NCBI RefSeq assembly: GCF_036924535.1
Contig: NZ_JAZHRT010000001.1
Location: forward strand, 7,750,001 to 7,814,000
Source of the DNA: Bradyrhizobium sp. AZCC 2262
GTDB taxonomy: Bacteria; Pseudomonadota; Alphaproteobacteria; Rhizobiales; Xanthobacteraceae
Direction: 5' to 3'
Length of the DNA: 64,000 bases
Part shown: piece by piece, positions 8,927-17,959 of the stretch
How positions within the stretch are numbered: position 1 is the stretch's first letter
Layout of the letters: the number at the start of each line of letters is the position of its first letter
Position numbers and translations under genes: made by a program
Notes under the pieces: model-generated
Database searches by the model: none
Told to the model about the DNA's origin: nothing
Seen by the model: the letters and a program-made list of their open reading frames with translations, nothing else

Positions 8927-9532
8927 TCAGACCGACGCCAGACTCGGCGGCGGCCACGTGCGCAGCGCCATCTCGGCGATCTTGCGCAATTGCTCGCGCG
9001 TCGTGCCGCCGGCCGCCTGCACCGCCATGCCCTGCAGGATCGCCGACAGGTAGGCTGCGAGATCGGCGGCATCGGATCCCTCAGGCAGGTCGCCTTCGGC
9101 GGTCGCCCGCTCGAAGCGCTGGCGCAAATCCTGTTCGCCTTTGGCGCGGCGCGACATCAATTCCTGCTTGATGGATTCGGCGGCATCGCCGCAGCTCAGT
9201 GCGCCTTGGACCGCCAGACATCCTGGCGGATGGTTCGGGTCAGTGACGGCATCGGCGCTTTCATACAGCAAGTGTTCGACCACGGCGCGCGTGGTCGGCT
9301 TGGCCAGCGCGACCTGAAAGTAACCGCCGGGGCCGTCGACGTAACGATCCAGCGCCTTGCGAAACAGTTCTTCCTTGTTGCCGAACGCGGAATAAAGGCT
9401 CGGCTTGGTGATCCCCATGGTTTCCGTGAGGTCCGCCATCGACGCGCCTTCGTAGCCTTTGCGCCAGAACACCTGGAGCGCCAGGTCGAGCGCCTTTTCG
9501 ACATCGAATTCGCGGGGCCGTCCCATCGCCAT
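8927..9532 (-). CDS. TetR/AcrR-family repressor, likely regulator of the RND pump
   Basis: A 201-residue protein. The N-terminal helix-turn-helix is typical of TetR: GRPREFD, then ALQVFWRKGYEGASM, then ITKPSLYSAFGNKEELF (about residues 4-58). The C-terminal part would form the ligand-binding and dimer domain. It is divergent from the RND efflux operon across a 188-base region containing a strong-looking promoter. By analogy with AcrR/AcrAB-type pairs it probably represses the pump and itself, being released by a toxic ligand. No specific inducer can be read from the sequence. Confidence 0.85.
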   Translation of the reverse strand: MAMGRPREFDVEKALDLALQVFWRKGYEGASMADLTETMGITKPSLYSAFGNKEELFRKALDRYVDGPGGYFQVALAKPTTRAVVEHLLYESADAVTDPNHPPGCLAVQGALSCGDAAESIKQELMSRRAKGEQDLRQRFERATAEGDLPEGSDAADLAAYLSAILQGMAVQAAGGTTREQLRKIAEMALRTWPPPSLASV

Positions 9533-9576
9533 GATGGGTCCTCCTTTAGTTTCCTACCAATCGTTAGATAAGTGAC

Positions 9577-9606
9577 TTGACAGGACATGTCGATGGGCCA
9601 TTTATA
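9577..9606 (+). promoter_or_regulatory. Predicted sigma70-type promoter of the RND efflux operon
   Basis: TTGACA at 9577-9582 and TTTATA at 9601-9606 are separated by 18 bases and point toward the efflux genes. The spacer contains the 8-base palindrome GACATGTC at 9584-9591, a possible core of the TetR operator. CGTTA words also occur on either side (9562 and 9612). The promoter is clear by consensus; the operator is only a suggestion. Confidence 0.6.
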
Positions 9607-9720
9607 CCGAACGTTACGAATGTGTGCGCTGCAATGTGGACGTCGATCGGGTGCCGTCACCGGCCCGGTCTGTTCAAACCGCGTTAACGGCGCCGAATGT
9701 CCTGCCGAACTGGGGTCTTT

Positions 9721-10929
9721 ATGAATAATATTATCAAAAACAAACGCTTGGTTGGGGCAGGGCTGGTGCTGGCCGCCTTGGCCATCGCTGCAGGCGCGAC
9801 TTTCTTGAGCGGTCGAGGCGGAAGCGCGCAGGCCGAGACGGCCACAGCAGCGCCCGCAGCCCTGCCGGTCTCGGTCTCCGTCGTCGCGCCCCGGCAGACC
9901 GTGCCTTGGGACGAGTTTTCCGGCCGGCTTGAGGCCGTCGAACGGGTCGAAATCCGCTCCCGAGTCGCAGGCGCGATTCAGGAAATCCACTTTACGGAGG
10001 GGGCGTTGGTCAAGCAGGGCGACCTGTTGATCCTGATCGATCCGTCGCTGTATGCGGCCGATGTGGCGCGCGCCGAAGGCCAGGTGGCCGCGGCCAAGGC
10101 GCGCCTGATCCTCACCAAGAGCGATTTCGAGCGCGGCCAGCAATTGACGGATTCGCGCACGATCTCGCAGCGCGATTTTGACGGTCGCGTTAACGCCTAC
10201 CGAGAGGCCGAAGCCAATCTCAAGGCGGCCGAGGCGACGCTGCAAACGGCAAAACTCAATCTCGGCTATACCGAAGTACGCGCGCCGGTCTCCGGGCGGG
10301 TCGGCAAGCTCGAGATCACCGTCGGCAATCTGATCGCCGCCGGACCTGGCACGCCGGTTCTGACCACGCTGGTCTCGGTCGATCCGATTTATGCCAGCTT
10401 CAACGCCGATGAGCAGGTGGTGACGCGGGCATTGCGGACGCTGGCGGATGAATCGACGCCGTCCGAGATCGGACGCATCCCGGTGCAGATGGGGACCGGC
10501 ACCACCGACGGCACACCCTACAGGGGGAAGATGCAGCTGATCGACAACCAGGTCGATGCGCGCAGCGGCACCGTGCGGGTGCGTGCGGTGTTCGATAACG
10601 CCGATGGCAGGCTGATGCCGGGCCAGTTCGCGCGGCTGCTGATGGGACAGCCCAAGGCCGAGCCGGTGTTGCTGATCAGCGAACGCGCCGTCGGCACCGA
10701 CCAGAACAAGAAATTCGTGATGGTCGTCGACAAGGACAGCAAGGCGGAATATCGCGAAGTTGCGCTCGGCGTATCGATCGACGGCATGCGCGTAGTGACC
10801 GGCGGGCTGCACGCCGGCGAACGCATCGTGGTCAAGGGACTGCAGCGTGTGCGTCCCGGTGCGCTGGTCGCGCCCGAGGTGGTGGCGATGGGTTTTGCTT
10901 CTTCCGCGACCGAGGTGGCGCAACGCTAG
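9721..10929 (+). CDS. RND efflux periplasmic adaptor (AcrA/MexA-like)
   Basis: About 402 residues. A hydrophobic N-terminal segment precedes the usual adaptor architecture: half-lipoyl stretch (IRSRVAGAIQEIHFTEGALVK-like), alpha-helical hairpin rich in Ala/Glu/Lys, second half-lipoyl (LGYTEVRAPVSGRVG), then beta-barrel and membrane-proximal domains. It would link the inner-membrane pump to an outer-membrane channel. ATG at 9721 is preferred over 9697 because GGGG lies five bases before it. No lipobox cysteine is seen, so it is probably anchored by the uncleaved helix. No outer-membrane factor gene is nearby, so a TolC-like protein must be encoded elsewhere. Confidence 0.88.
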   Translation: MNNIIKNKRLVGAGLVLAALAIAAGATFLSGRGGSAQAETATAAPAALPVSVSVVAPRQTVPWDEFSGRLEAVERVEIRSRVAGAIQEIHFTEGALVKQGDLLILIDPSLYAADVARAEGQVAAAKARLILTKSDFERGQQLTDSRTISQRDFDGRVNAYREAEANLKAAEATLQTAKLNLGYTEVRAPVSGRVGKLEITVGNLIAAGPGTPVLTTLVSVDPIYASFNADEQVVTRALRTLADESTPSEIGRIPVQMGTGTTDGTPYRGKMQLIDNQVDARSGTVRVRAVFDNADGRLMPGQFARLLMGQPKAEPVLLISERAVGTDQNKKFVMVVDKDSKAEYREVALGVSIDGMRVVTGGLHAGERIVVKGLQRVRPGALVAPEVVAMGFASSATEVAQR

Positions 10930-11064
10930 CAGTCTGATGCCGGTGCTTTTACGAGAGCGCCGGGCAAATATCAAAAAAGCAACAGAAGTGCATCAGTGCG
11001 GTCGATCACGGTCGGCCGCGCCGGGATCCTTGCGCTTCGCAGCCCAGCCATCAGCGAGACAGTC

Positions 11065-14000
11065 ATGAACTTTTCCAGATTCTTCATCGATCGACCGATT
11101 TTCGCGGGCGTGCTGTCGACCGTGATCTTCGTGGCAGGACTGCTGTCGCTGCCGGCGCTGCCGATCTCGGAATATCCGGAAGTGGCGCCGCCGACGGTGG
11201 TGGTGCGCGCGCAATACCCGGGCGCCAACCCCAAGGTGATCGCCGAGACGGTATCGACGCCGATCGAGGAGCAGATCAACGGGGTCGAAGGCATGCTCTA
11301 CATGAGCAGCCAGGCCACCACCGATGGATTGATGACGCTCAACGTGACGTTCCGGCTCGGCACCGATCCGGACAAGGCACAGCAACTGGTGCAAAACCGG
11401 GTAGCGCAGGCCGAGCCGCGGCTGCCCACCGAGGTCCGTACCCTCGGCATCACCACGATCAAGAGCGCGCCCGACCTCACCATGGTGGTGCATCTGCTGT
11501 CGCCGAACGGCCGCTACGACATGACCTATTTGCGCAACTATGCCGTGCTCAACGTCAAGGACCGGTTGGCGCGCATCGAAGGCGTCGGCCAGGTGCAGTT
11601 GTTCGGCTCCGGCGACTATTCGATGCGGGTCTGGCTCGATCCGCAGAAGGTCGCCGAGCGCGGGCTGTCGGCCGCCGACGTGGTGCGCGAGATCCGGGCC
11701 CAGAACGTCCAGGCGGCGGCGGGCGTAGTCGGGGCATCGCCAAGCGAGGTCGGGCTCGATTTGCAGCTCTCCATCAACGCACAGGGGCGGCTGCAGACTG
11801 AGGAAGAGTTCGGCGAAATCATCGTCAAGAACGGCGCCAATGGCGAAGTCACAAGGCTGCGCGACATCGCCCGGATCGAGCTTGGCGCCGCGGACTATTC
11901 GCTGCGCTCGCTTCTGGACAACAAATCAGCGGTCGCGGTACCGATCTTCCAGTCGCCGGGCTCCAATGCGATCCAGATTTCCGACACCGTCCGCAAGATG
12001 ATGGTCGAGCTGAAGGCGAATATGCCCGACGGCATGGATTACAGTATCGTCTATGACCCCACGCAATTCGTTCGCGCCTCGATCGAGGCGGTGGTGCACA
12101 CGTTATTGGAGGCCGTGGCCCTGGTGGTGCTGGTGGTCATCCTGTTCCTGCAGACCTGGCGTGCGTCGATCATTCCGCTGATCGCGGTGCCGGTTTCCAT
12201 CATCGGCACCTTTGCCGTCATGCATGTGTTTGGCTTCTCGATCAACGCGCTGACACTGTTCGGGCTGGTGCTGGCGATCGGCATCGTCGTCGACGACGCC
12301 ATCGTCGTGGTCGAGAACGTCGAGCGCAACATCGAGCAGGGGCTAACGCCAAAGGAGGCCGCATATCAAGCGATGCAGGAAGTCACCGGGCCGATCATCG
12401 CGATCGCGCTGGTATTGATCGCGGTGTTTGTACCGTTGGCGTTCATTACCGGATTGACCGGCCAGTTCTACAAGCAGTTCGCGCTGACGGTGGCGATCTC
12501 CACGGTGATTTCCGCGTTCAATTCGTTGACGCTGTCACCGGCGCTGGCGGCAGTTCTGCTGAAATCCCACGACGCACCGAAGGACGCGCTGACCCGCGGC
12601 ATGGATCGCGTGCTCGGTTGGTTCTTCCAGCGCTTTAACCGCTTCTTTCACCGCAGTTCCGAAGCCTACAGCCACGGCGTCAAACGGGTGATCTCGCGCC
12701 GGGCAATCGTGATGGTCGGCTATGTCGCGCTGATCGGCGTCACTTTTGGGCTGTTCAAGGCGGTGCCCGGTGGCTTTGTCCCCGGCCAGGACAAGCAATA
12801 TCTGGTCGGCTTCGCGCAACTGCCCGACGGCGCGACGCTCGACCGCACCGAAGAGGTGATCCGCCGCATGGGTGATATCGCCTTGAAGCTGCCGGGGGTT
12901 GAAAGCGCCGTAGCGTTTCCCGGCCTGTCGATCAACGGTTTCACCAACAGCTCGAATTCGGGAATCGTGTTCGTCACGTTGAAGCCTTTCGAAGAGCGCA
13001 AGGCGGCCAATCTCAGCGCGGGCGCGATCGCAGGTCAGCTCAACGGCAAGTTTTCCGCGATCCAGGAAGCCTTCATTGCCATGTTCCCACCGCCGCCGGT
13101 GGCGGGACTCGGCACCATCGGCGGCTTCAAGCTGCAGATCGAGGATCGCGCCGGGCTCGGCTATGAGGCGCTCAACGACGCCACCAAGGCGTTCATCGCC
13201 AAGGCTCAGGCGGCGCCACAACTGGCCGGGCTGTTCTCCAGCTATCAGGTCAATGTGCCGCAGCTTTATGCCGACATCGACCGCACCCGGGCGCGGCAGC
13301 TCAGCGTGCCCGTGACCAGCGTGTTTGAGACCATGCAGATCTATCTCGGCTCGCTCTACGTCAACGACTTCAACAAGTTCGGCCGCACCTATTCGGTGCG
13401 GGTACAGGCGGACGCGAAATTCCGCGCCCGCGCCGACGATGTTGGGCTGTTGAAGGTGCGCTCCGACACCGGCGAGATGGTGCCGCTGTCGGCGCTGCTG
13501 AAGATCAAGGAAAGCGCCGGGCCGGAGCGCGCAATGCGCTACAACGGCTTCCTCACCGCTGACCTCAATGGTGGTGCGGCGCCCGGCTATTCGACCGGGC
13601 AGGCCCAGGCAGTGGTGGAGAAGATCGCCGCAGAGACCTTTCCGAAGGGCATCGCGTTCGAGTGGACCGACCTGACGTATCAGGAAATCATTGCCGGCAA
13701 TTCGTCGCTGGTGGTGTTTCCGGTGGCGCTGCTGCTGGTATTCCTGGTGCTCGCCGCGCAATACGAGAGCCTGGCACTGCCGCTGTCGATCATCATGATC
13801 GTGCCGATGGGATTGCTGGCGGCGATGCTCGGCGTCTGGCTGACCAGGGGCGACAACAACGTGTTCACCCAGATCGGATTGATCGTGCTAGTAGGACTGT
13901 CGGCCAAGAATGCCATCCTGATCGTGGAGTTTGCGCGCGAGCTGGAATTCGCCGGACGTACGCCGGTGCAGGCCGCGATCGAAGCCAGCCGCTTGCGGCT

Positions 14001-14253
14001 GCGGCCGATCCTGATGACTTCGCTTGCCTTCATCATGGGCGTGGTGCCGCTGGTGATCTCCAGTGGCGCAGGCTCCGAGATGCGTCATGCCATGGGGGTT
14101 GCGGTGTTTTCCGGCATGATCGGCGTCACGGCGTTCGGCATCTTCTTCACGCCGATGTTCTACGTACTGCTGCGCGCATTGGCCGGCAACCGGCCGCTGA
14201 CGCAGCATGGCCAAGCATCGGTAGGAAATATCGCGCGCAGTCCGGCCGAGTGA
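11065..14253 (+). CDS. RND multidrug efflux inner-membrane transporter (AcrB-like, HAE1)
   Basis: About 1062 residues, the normal HAE1 size. It opens with FFIDRPIFAGVLS, the classic first transmembrane segment. GLVLAIGIVVDDAIVVVEN in TM4 supplies the paired proton-relay aspartates, and the duplicated C-terminal half carries GLIVLVGLSAKNAILIVEF. It exports drugs, solvents or dyes using the proton gradient, in a tripartite pump with the adaptor 135 bases upstream. The open frame extends 69 bases further upstream, but family alignment makes the ATG at 11065 the likely start. Substrates cannot be predicted. Confidence 0.9.
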   Translation: MNFSRFFIDRPIFAGVLSTVIFVAGLLSLPALPISEYPEVAPPTVVVRAQYPGANPKVIAETVSTPIEEQINGVEGMLYMSSQATTDGLMTLNVTFRLGTDPDKAQQLVQNRVAQAEPRLPTEVRTLGITTIKSAPDLTMVVHLLSPNGRYDMTYLRNYAVLNVKDRLARIEGVGQVQLFGSGDYSMRVWLDPQKVAERGLSAADVVREIRAQNVQAAAGVVGASPSEVGLDLQLSINAQGRLQTEEEFGEIIVKNGANGEVTRLRDIARIELGAADYSLRSLLDNKSAVAVPIFQSPGSNAIQISDTVRKMMVELKANMPDGMDYSIVYDPTQFVRASIEAVVHTLLEAVALVVLVVILFLQTWRASIIPLIAVPVSIIGTFAVMHVFGFSINALTLFGLVLAIGIVVDDAIVVVENVERNIEQGLTPKEAAYQAMQEVTGPIIAIALVLIAVFVPLAFITGLTGQFYKQFALTVAISTVISAFNSLTLSPALAAVLLKSHDAPKDALTRGMDRVLGWFFQRFNRFFHRSSEAYSHGVKRVISRRAIVMVGYVALIGVTFGLFKAVPGGFVPGQDKQYLVGFAQLPDGATLDRTEEVIRRMGDIALKLPGVESAVAFPGLSINGFTNSSNSGIVFVTLKPFEERKAANLSAGAIAGQLNGKFSAIQEAFIAMFPPPPVAGLGTIGGFKLQIEDRAGLGYEALNDATKAFIAKAQAAPQLAGLFSSYQVNVPQLYADIDRTRARQLSVPVTSVFETMQIYLGSLYVNDFNKFGRTYSVRVQADAKFRARADDVGLLKVRSDTGEMVPLSALLKIKESAGPERAMRYNGFLTADLNGGAAPGYSTGQAQAVVEKIAAETFPKGIAFEWTDLTYQEIIAGNSSLVVFPVALLLVFLVLAAQYESLALPLSIIMIVPMGLLAAMLGVWLTRGDNNVFTQIGLIVLVGLSAKNAILIVEFARELEFAGRTPVQAAIEASRLRLRPILMTSLAFIMGVVPLVISSGAGSEMRHAMGVAVFSGMIGVTAFGIFFTPMFYVLLRALAGNRPLTQHGQASVGNIARSPAE

Positions 14254-14404
14254 GACGGCGAGTTCGCGGCCGTCACGGCCCGAGAATTCGCAGGCGTTTC
14301 ACCGCAGCGTGCTCCGGCAAGCCGTCGTGCATCTGGCGATGCGCGACGGCTTCTCTTTCCGAAGTCACTGCCTGCTCATCATCGCGGAAAACAGAGGCCG
14401 CCCG

Positions 14405-15847
14405 TTACGGCAACGTGTAGGCTGTCTTGACCGTCGTATAGAACTCGGCGGCGTAGCGGCCCTGTTCGCGGGCTCCGAAGCTGGAGCCTTTTCGGCCACC
14501 GAACGGCACGTGGTAATCGACGCCGGCGATCGGCAGGTTGACCATCACCATGCCGGCTTCGGAATTGCGCTTGTAGTCGCTGGCGTATTTCAGGCTGGTG
14601 GTGCAGATGCCGGATGACAGGCCAAAATCGGTGTCGTTCGCGGTCGCCAGCGCTTCAGCATAATCCTTGACCCTGATGACCGCCGCCACCGGCCCAAAGA
14701 TTTCCTCGCGCGCGATCCGCATCTTGTTGCTGACGTCGGTGAACAGTGCCGGCTGCAGGTAGAAGCCGGGTGCCTCGCGGTTGAGCCGCTCGCCGCCGAA
14801 GGCGAGCTTGGCGCCTTCGTCCTTGCCGATGCTGATATATTTGAGATCCTGATCCAGTTGGCTCTGATCAACGACGGGACCGATATCGGTACCGGCCTTG
14901 ACGGCGTCATCGACCTTCAGGCCGCGCATCCGCTCGGTCAGGGCCTCGACGAATTTGTCGTGAATCCCGGCGGTGACGATCAGCCGTGACGCAGCCGTGC
15001 AGCGTTGCCCGGTGGAAAAGAACGCGCTATTGGCGGCGCATTCCACCGCGACTTTCACGTCCGCGTCGTCCAGCACGACCAGCGGGTTTTTGCCGCCCAT
15101 TTCCAGCTGAAACTTTTTCATCGGCCGCGAGGCGATGCAGGCCGCCGCGACCTTCTGGCCGGTAGCCACCGATCCCGTAAAGCTGATGGCGGCAACGTCG
15201 GGATGCTCCAGCAGGACCGCTCCGACTTCCGAGCCACGTCCTAACACGAGGTTGAGCACGCCCTTGGGCAGGCCGGCGCGGTGCAGGATATCGACCAGCG
15301 CCCAAGTCGAGCCGGGTACGAGATCCGCAGGCTTGATCACCACGGTATTGCCATAGGCCAAGGCCGGCGCAATCTTCCAGGCCGGGATCGCGATCGGAAA
15401 ATTCCACGGCGTGATCAGGCCGACAACGCCCAGCGCCTCGCGCGTGATCTCGATGTCGATGCCGGGACGCACGGAAGCTAGTTTCTCACCCGCCATCCGC
15501 AGACATTCGCCGGCAAAGAACGCAAAGATCTGTCCGGCGCGCGCGACCTCGCCGACGCCTTCCGGCAGCGTCTTGCCTTCCTCGCGCGACAGCAACCGGC
15601 CCAACTCATCCTTGCGCGCCAGGATTTCGTCTGATGCCTTCTTCAGGATGTCGTAGCGCGCTTGCGGCGTTGATCGCGACCAGGCCGGGAATGCCGTCTT
15701 TGCGGCGGCAATCGCCGCCTCCGCCTGCGCGCGCGTACCGCGCACCGCCTCGCCGACGATGTCCTTGGTGTCGGATGGATTGACGTTGGGCGCGCGGGCG
15801 CCATCGGACAGCCATTCGCCGTCGATCAGATTGTTGAACATCAGCAT
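14405..15847 (-). CDS. NAD(P)-dependent aldehyde dehydrogenase, probable 2-oxoglutarate semialdehyde or glycolaldehyde dehydrogenase
   Basis: A 480-residue ALDH. It shows the cofactor stretch GLITPWNFPIAIPAWK, the general-base glutamate in LEMGGKNP and the catalytic cysteine in STGQRCTA (about residue 282), with EEIFGPV near the end. It is the last gene of the minus-strand sugar-acid cluster, 52 bases after the RraA-like gene. In non-phosphorylative pentose-acid pathways the final step oxidises 2,5-dioxovalerate to 2-oxoglutarate. If instead an aldolase branch operates, the substrate would be glycolaldehyde. Family is certain; substrate is inferred from neighbours. Confidence 0.85.
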   Translation of the reverse strand: MLMFNNLIDGEWLSDGARAPNVNPSDTKDIVGEAVRGTRAQAEAAIAAAKTAFPAWSRSTPQARYDILKKASDEILARKDELGRLLSREEGKTLPEGVGEVARAGQIFAFFAGECLRMAGEKLASVRPGIDIEITREALGVVGLITPWNFPIAIPAWKIAPALAYGNTVVIKPADLVPGSTWALVDILHRAGLPKGVLNLVLGRGSEVGAVLLEHPDVAAISFTGSVATGQKVAAACIASRPMKKFQLEMGGKNPLVVLDDADVKVAVECAANSAFFSTGQRCTAASRLIVTAGIHDKFVEALTERMRGLKVDDAVKAGTDIGPVVDQSQLDQDLKYISIGKDEGAKLAFGGERLNREAPGFYLQPALFTDVSNKMRIAREEIFGPVAAVIRVKDYAEALATANDTDFGLSSGICTTSLKYASDYKRNSEAGMVMVNLPIAGVDYHVPFGGRKGSSFGAREQGRYAAEFYTTVKTAYTLP

Positions 15848-15899
15848 GATGTGGACTCGCTGTTAGAGAAAAACGCGTTCGTTGCCAGCCAGCGGCATA

Positions 15900-16628
15900 T
15901 TATCGCCCGTTCGCCTTGCGCCAAGCCGCAAAATCCTTTGGCGTCTGCTCGTCGGTTGCGGGGTAGAGGCCGAGGATCGAGCGGCCCTTGCGTACCTCCT
16001 CGGTAACAAAATCCTCGAACGCGGTCATCTCGACCGCCTCGTCGGCGATCTCATCCGCCAGATGCGCGGGGATCACGATGACGCCGTCGTTATCGCCCAA
16101 GATGACGTCGCCGGGAAACACCGGCGCGTCACCGCAGCCGATCGGGACGTTGATCTCGATCGCCTGATGCAGCGTCAGATTGGTCGGCGCGCTTGGGCGG
16201 TGGTGATAGGCGGGGAAGCCGAGGGCCGCGATTTCAGCCGAATCGCGAAAACCGCCATCGGTGATCACGCCGGCGCAACCGCGCTGCATCAACCGCGTCA
16301 CCAGGATGGCGCCGGCGGAGGCGGCACGCGCGTCCTTGCGGCTGTCCATCACCAACACCGCGCCGGGCGGGCAATCCTCGATCGCCTTGCGCTGCGGGTG
16401 GCTGCGGTCGCGGAACACATCAATCTTGTTGAGGTCCTCACGCGCCGGCATGTAGCGCAGTGTAAAGGCCTCGCCGACCAGCACCGGCTGATCGGGGCCG
16501 AGCGGATGAACGTCCTGAATCATCTGGATGCGAAAACCGCGCTTGAACAGCGCGGTGGCGACGGTGGCGGTGGAGACCGTCTTCAGCTTGTTGCGGGTAG
16601 CGTCGCTCAGTTTTGTCATAGCATTCAT
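15900..16628 (-). CDS. RraA-like protein (HMG/CHA aldolase-like family)
   Basis: A 242-residue member of the RraA/4-hydroxy-4-methyl-2-oxoglutarate aldolase family. The metal and substrate motif GVITDGGFRD (about residues 119-128) matches the G-G-x-R-D signature, and GDNDGVIVIP near residue 180 is typical. In enzymes of this family Mg2+ helps cleave 2-keto acids or decarboxylate oxaloacetate; in E. coli RraA itself inhibits RNase E. The position between a lactonase and an aldehyde dehydrogenase makes a catabolic aldolase or dehydratase on a 2-keto-3-deoxy acid much more likely than an RNase regulator. The in-frame ATG at 16619 is an alternative start. Confidence 0.78.
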   Translation of the reverse strand: MNAMTKLSDATRNKLKTVSTATVATALFKRGFRIQMIQDVHPLGPDQPVLVGEAFTLRYMPAREDLNKIDVFRDRSHPQRKAIEDCPPGAVLVMDSRKDARAASAGAILVTRLMQRGCAGVITDGGFRDSAEIAALGFPAYHHRPSAPTNLTLHQAIEINVPIGCGDAPVFPGDVILGDNDGVIVIPAHLADEIADEAVEMTAFEDFVTEEVRKGRSILGLYPATDEQTPKDFAAWRKANGR

Positions 16629-16640
16629 CCCAGTTTGTCG

Positions 16641-16714
16641 TTATTCCGGGATGGTGCGCGAGCACCAGACCCGGAATCTCGAGGTTCCGGGTTCGCTTCG
16701 CGCCCCGGAACGAC
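16641..16714. repeat. Palindromic repeat, TATTCCGGG...CCCCGGAACGAC family
   Basis: A short copy of the family at 4773-4875 with GGAATCTCGAGGTTCC in the middle and inverted ends. It fills most of the 94 bases between the lactonase and RraA-like genes. Confidence 0.75.
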
Positions 16715-16722
16715 ATCGTGGC

Positions 16723-17814
16723 TCAAACCGCGCCGTGGCACTCCACGTAGAGCGCGTAAACCGAGTGGCAGCTCGTCATGTAGAGGCGGTTATTCTTCGG
16801 GCCGCCGAAGGCGAGATTGGCGCAGCGTTCCGGCAGGCGGATGTGGGCGAGCGGCTTGCCGGTCGGGCTGAACACCATCACGCCGTCGAGATCCTCGGAC
16901 TTGCCCTTGAGCTGGAACACTTTTCGGATGCCAACGTCCGTCGGCTCGGACTGCAGCGCGCCGTTGGAGCCCCAGCCGCACCATAGATTACCGTCGCGGT
17001 CGACGCGAAAACCGTCGAGCGCGCCTTGATCCGCGGCATCGATCAGCTTGGTTCTGTTGCCTACCGTGCCGTCGTCGTTGACGTCAAAGCTCCAGATGCT
17101 GCGGTTCGGCGTCCCCTTCCACTCCACCACATAGAGCTTCTTCTCGTCCGGCGAGAACGCCAGCCCGTTGGGATTGACGATATCGGTAATGACGGCCGTC
17201 AGCTTGCCGTCCTTGGTGAGGCGATAGACGTTGGTGGTGGCCTGCTCGGGCTTTTCCTTCTTGCCTTCCCACTCGCCGTTGATGCCGAACAGCGGATCGG
17301 TGAACCAGATGGTGTCGTCGGACTTCACCACGATGTCGTTCGGCGCGTTCAGCCGCTTGCCCTCGAACTTGTCGGCCAGCACGGTAATCTTGCCGTCCTT
17401 CTCGGTGCGGGTGATGCGGCGGGTGACCGAATGCTCGCAGGTGACGAGCCGGCCCTGGCGGTCGCGGGCATTGCCGTTGGCGTAGTTGGCGTTGGCGCGG
17501 AAGACTGAGGTCTGGCTGGTCTTCTCGTCGAACTTCATGATGCGGTTGTTGGGGATGTCGGAGAACAGCAGGTAACCACCTTCGGGAAAATACGCCGGCC
17601 CTTCGGCCCAGCGCATGCCGGTCGCGACCTGCTCGACGGTCGATGAATAGATCCGGTATTTCGCAAAGCTGGGATCGAGGATCTGCACGGCCGGATCGGG
17701 ATAGCGCTGGTTCGGCGTGAATGGGAATGATTGTGCGCCGGCGGCGCGGGCGAGAAGTGTGGAAGCGGCGGCAGCGCCGGCCCCTGCGAGCAGGTTGCGT
17801 CGATTCATATTCAT
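16723..17814 (-). CDS. Exported SMP-30/gluconolactonase-family lactonase
   Basis: A 363-residue protein with a Tat signal: NRRNLLAG at residues 4-11, an alanine-rich hydrophobic run, and cleavage likely after AGA. The mature region is a six-blade propeller of the SMP-30/LRE type. Key segments are GMRWAEGPAYFPE (metal-binding Glu), RLNAPNDIVV (metal-binding Asn) and GALDGFRVDRDGN (catalytic Asp). It should hydrolyse a sugar-acid lactone in the periplasm before uptake by the ABC importer at 19693-22355. Tat export is a little unusual for a catabolic lactonase and suggests extracytoplasmic sugar oxidation. Confidence 0.82.
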   Translation of the reverse strand: MNMNRRNLLAGAGAAAASTLLARAAGAQSFPFTPNQRYPDPAVQILDPSFAKYRIYSSTVEQVATGMRWAEGPAYFPEGGYLLFSDIPNNRIMKFDEKTSQTSVFRANANYANGNARDRQGRLVTCEHSVTRRITRTEKDGKITVLADKFEGKRLNAPNDIVVKSDDTIWFTDPLFGINGEWEGKKEKPEQATTNVYRLTKDGKLTAVITDIVNPNGLAFSPDEKKLYVVEWKGTPNRSIWSFDVNDDGTVGNRTKLIDAADQGALDGFRVDRDGNLWCGWGSNGALQSEPTDVGIRKVFQLKGKSEDLDGVMVFSPTGKPLAHIRLPERCANLAFGGPKNNRLYMTSCHSVYALYVECHGAV

Positions 17815-17876
17815 TGGTCGTCCTCCCCTGTGATGCTTTTGTTTGATACCGGCGTTTCTCGCCGGTCCTCTCGTTT

Positions 17877-17954
17877 GTCATTCCGGGGCACGCGAAGCGT
17901 GAACCCGGAATCTCGAGGTTCCGGGTTCGATGCTTCGCATCGCCCCGGAACGAC
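17877..17954. repeat. Palindromic repeat, GTCATTCCGGGG...CCCCGGAACGAC family
   Basis: Third copy of the family at 4773 and 16641, with the inner GGAATCTCGAGGTTCC palindrome and a GATGCTTCGCATC hairpin. It ends five bases before the dehydratase stop codon. Confidence 0.78.
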
Positions 17955-17959
17955 GACGG

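Noticed and set aside
15900..16628. Annotation of the RraA-like gene as an RNase E inhibitor
   Set aside because: Its position inside a catabolic cluster and the GGxRD aldolase motif make an enzymatic role more likely.
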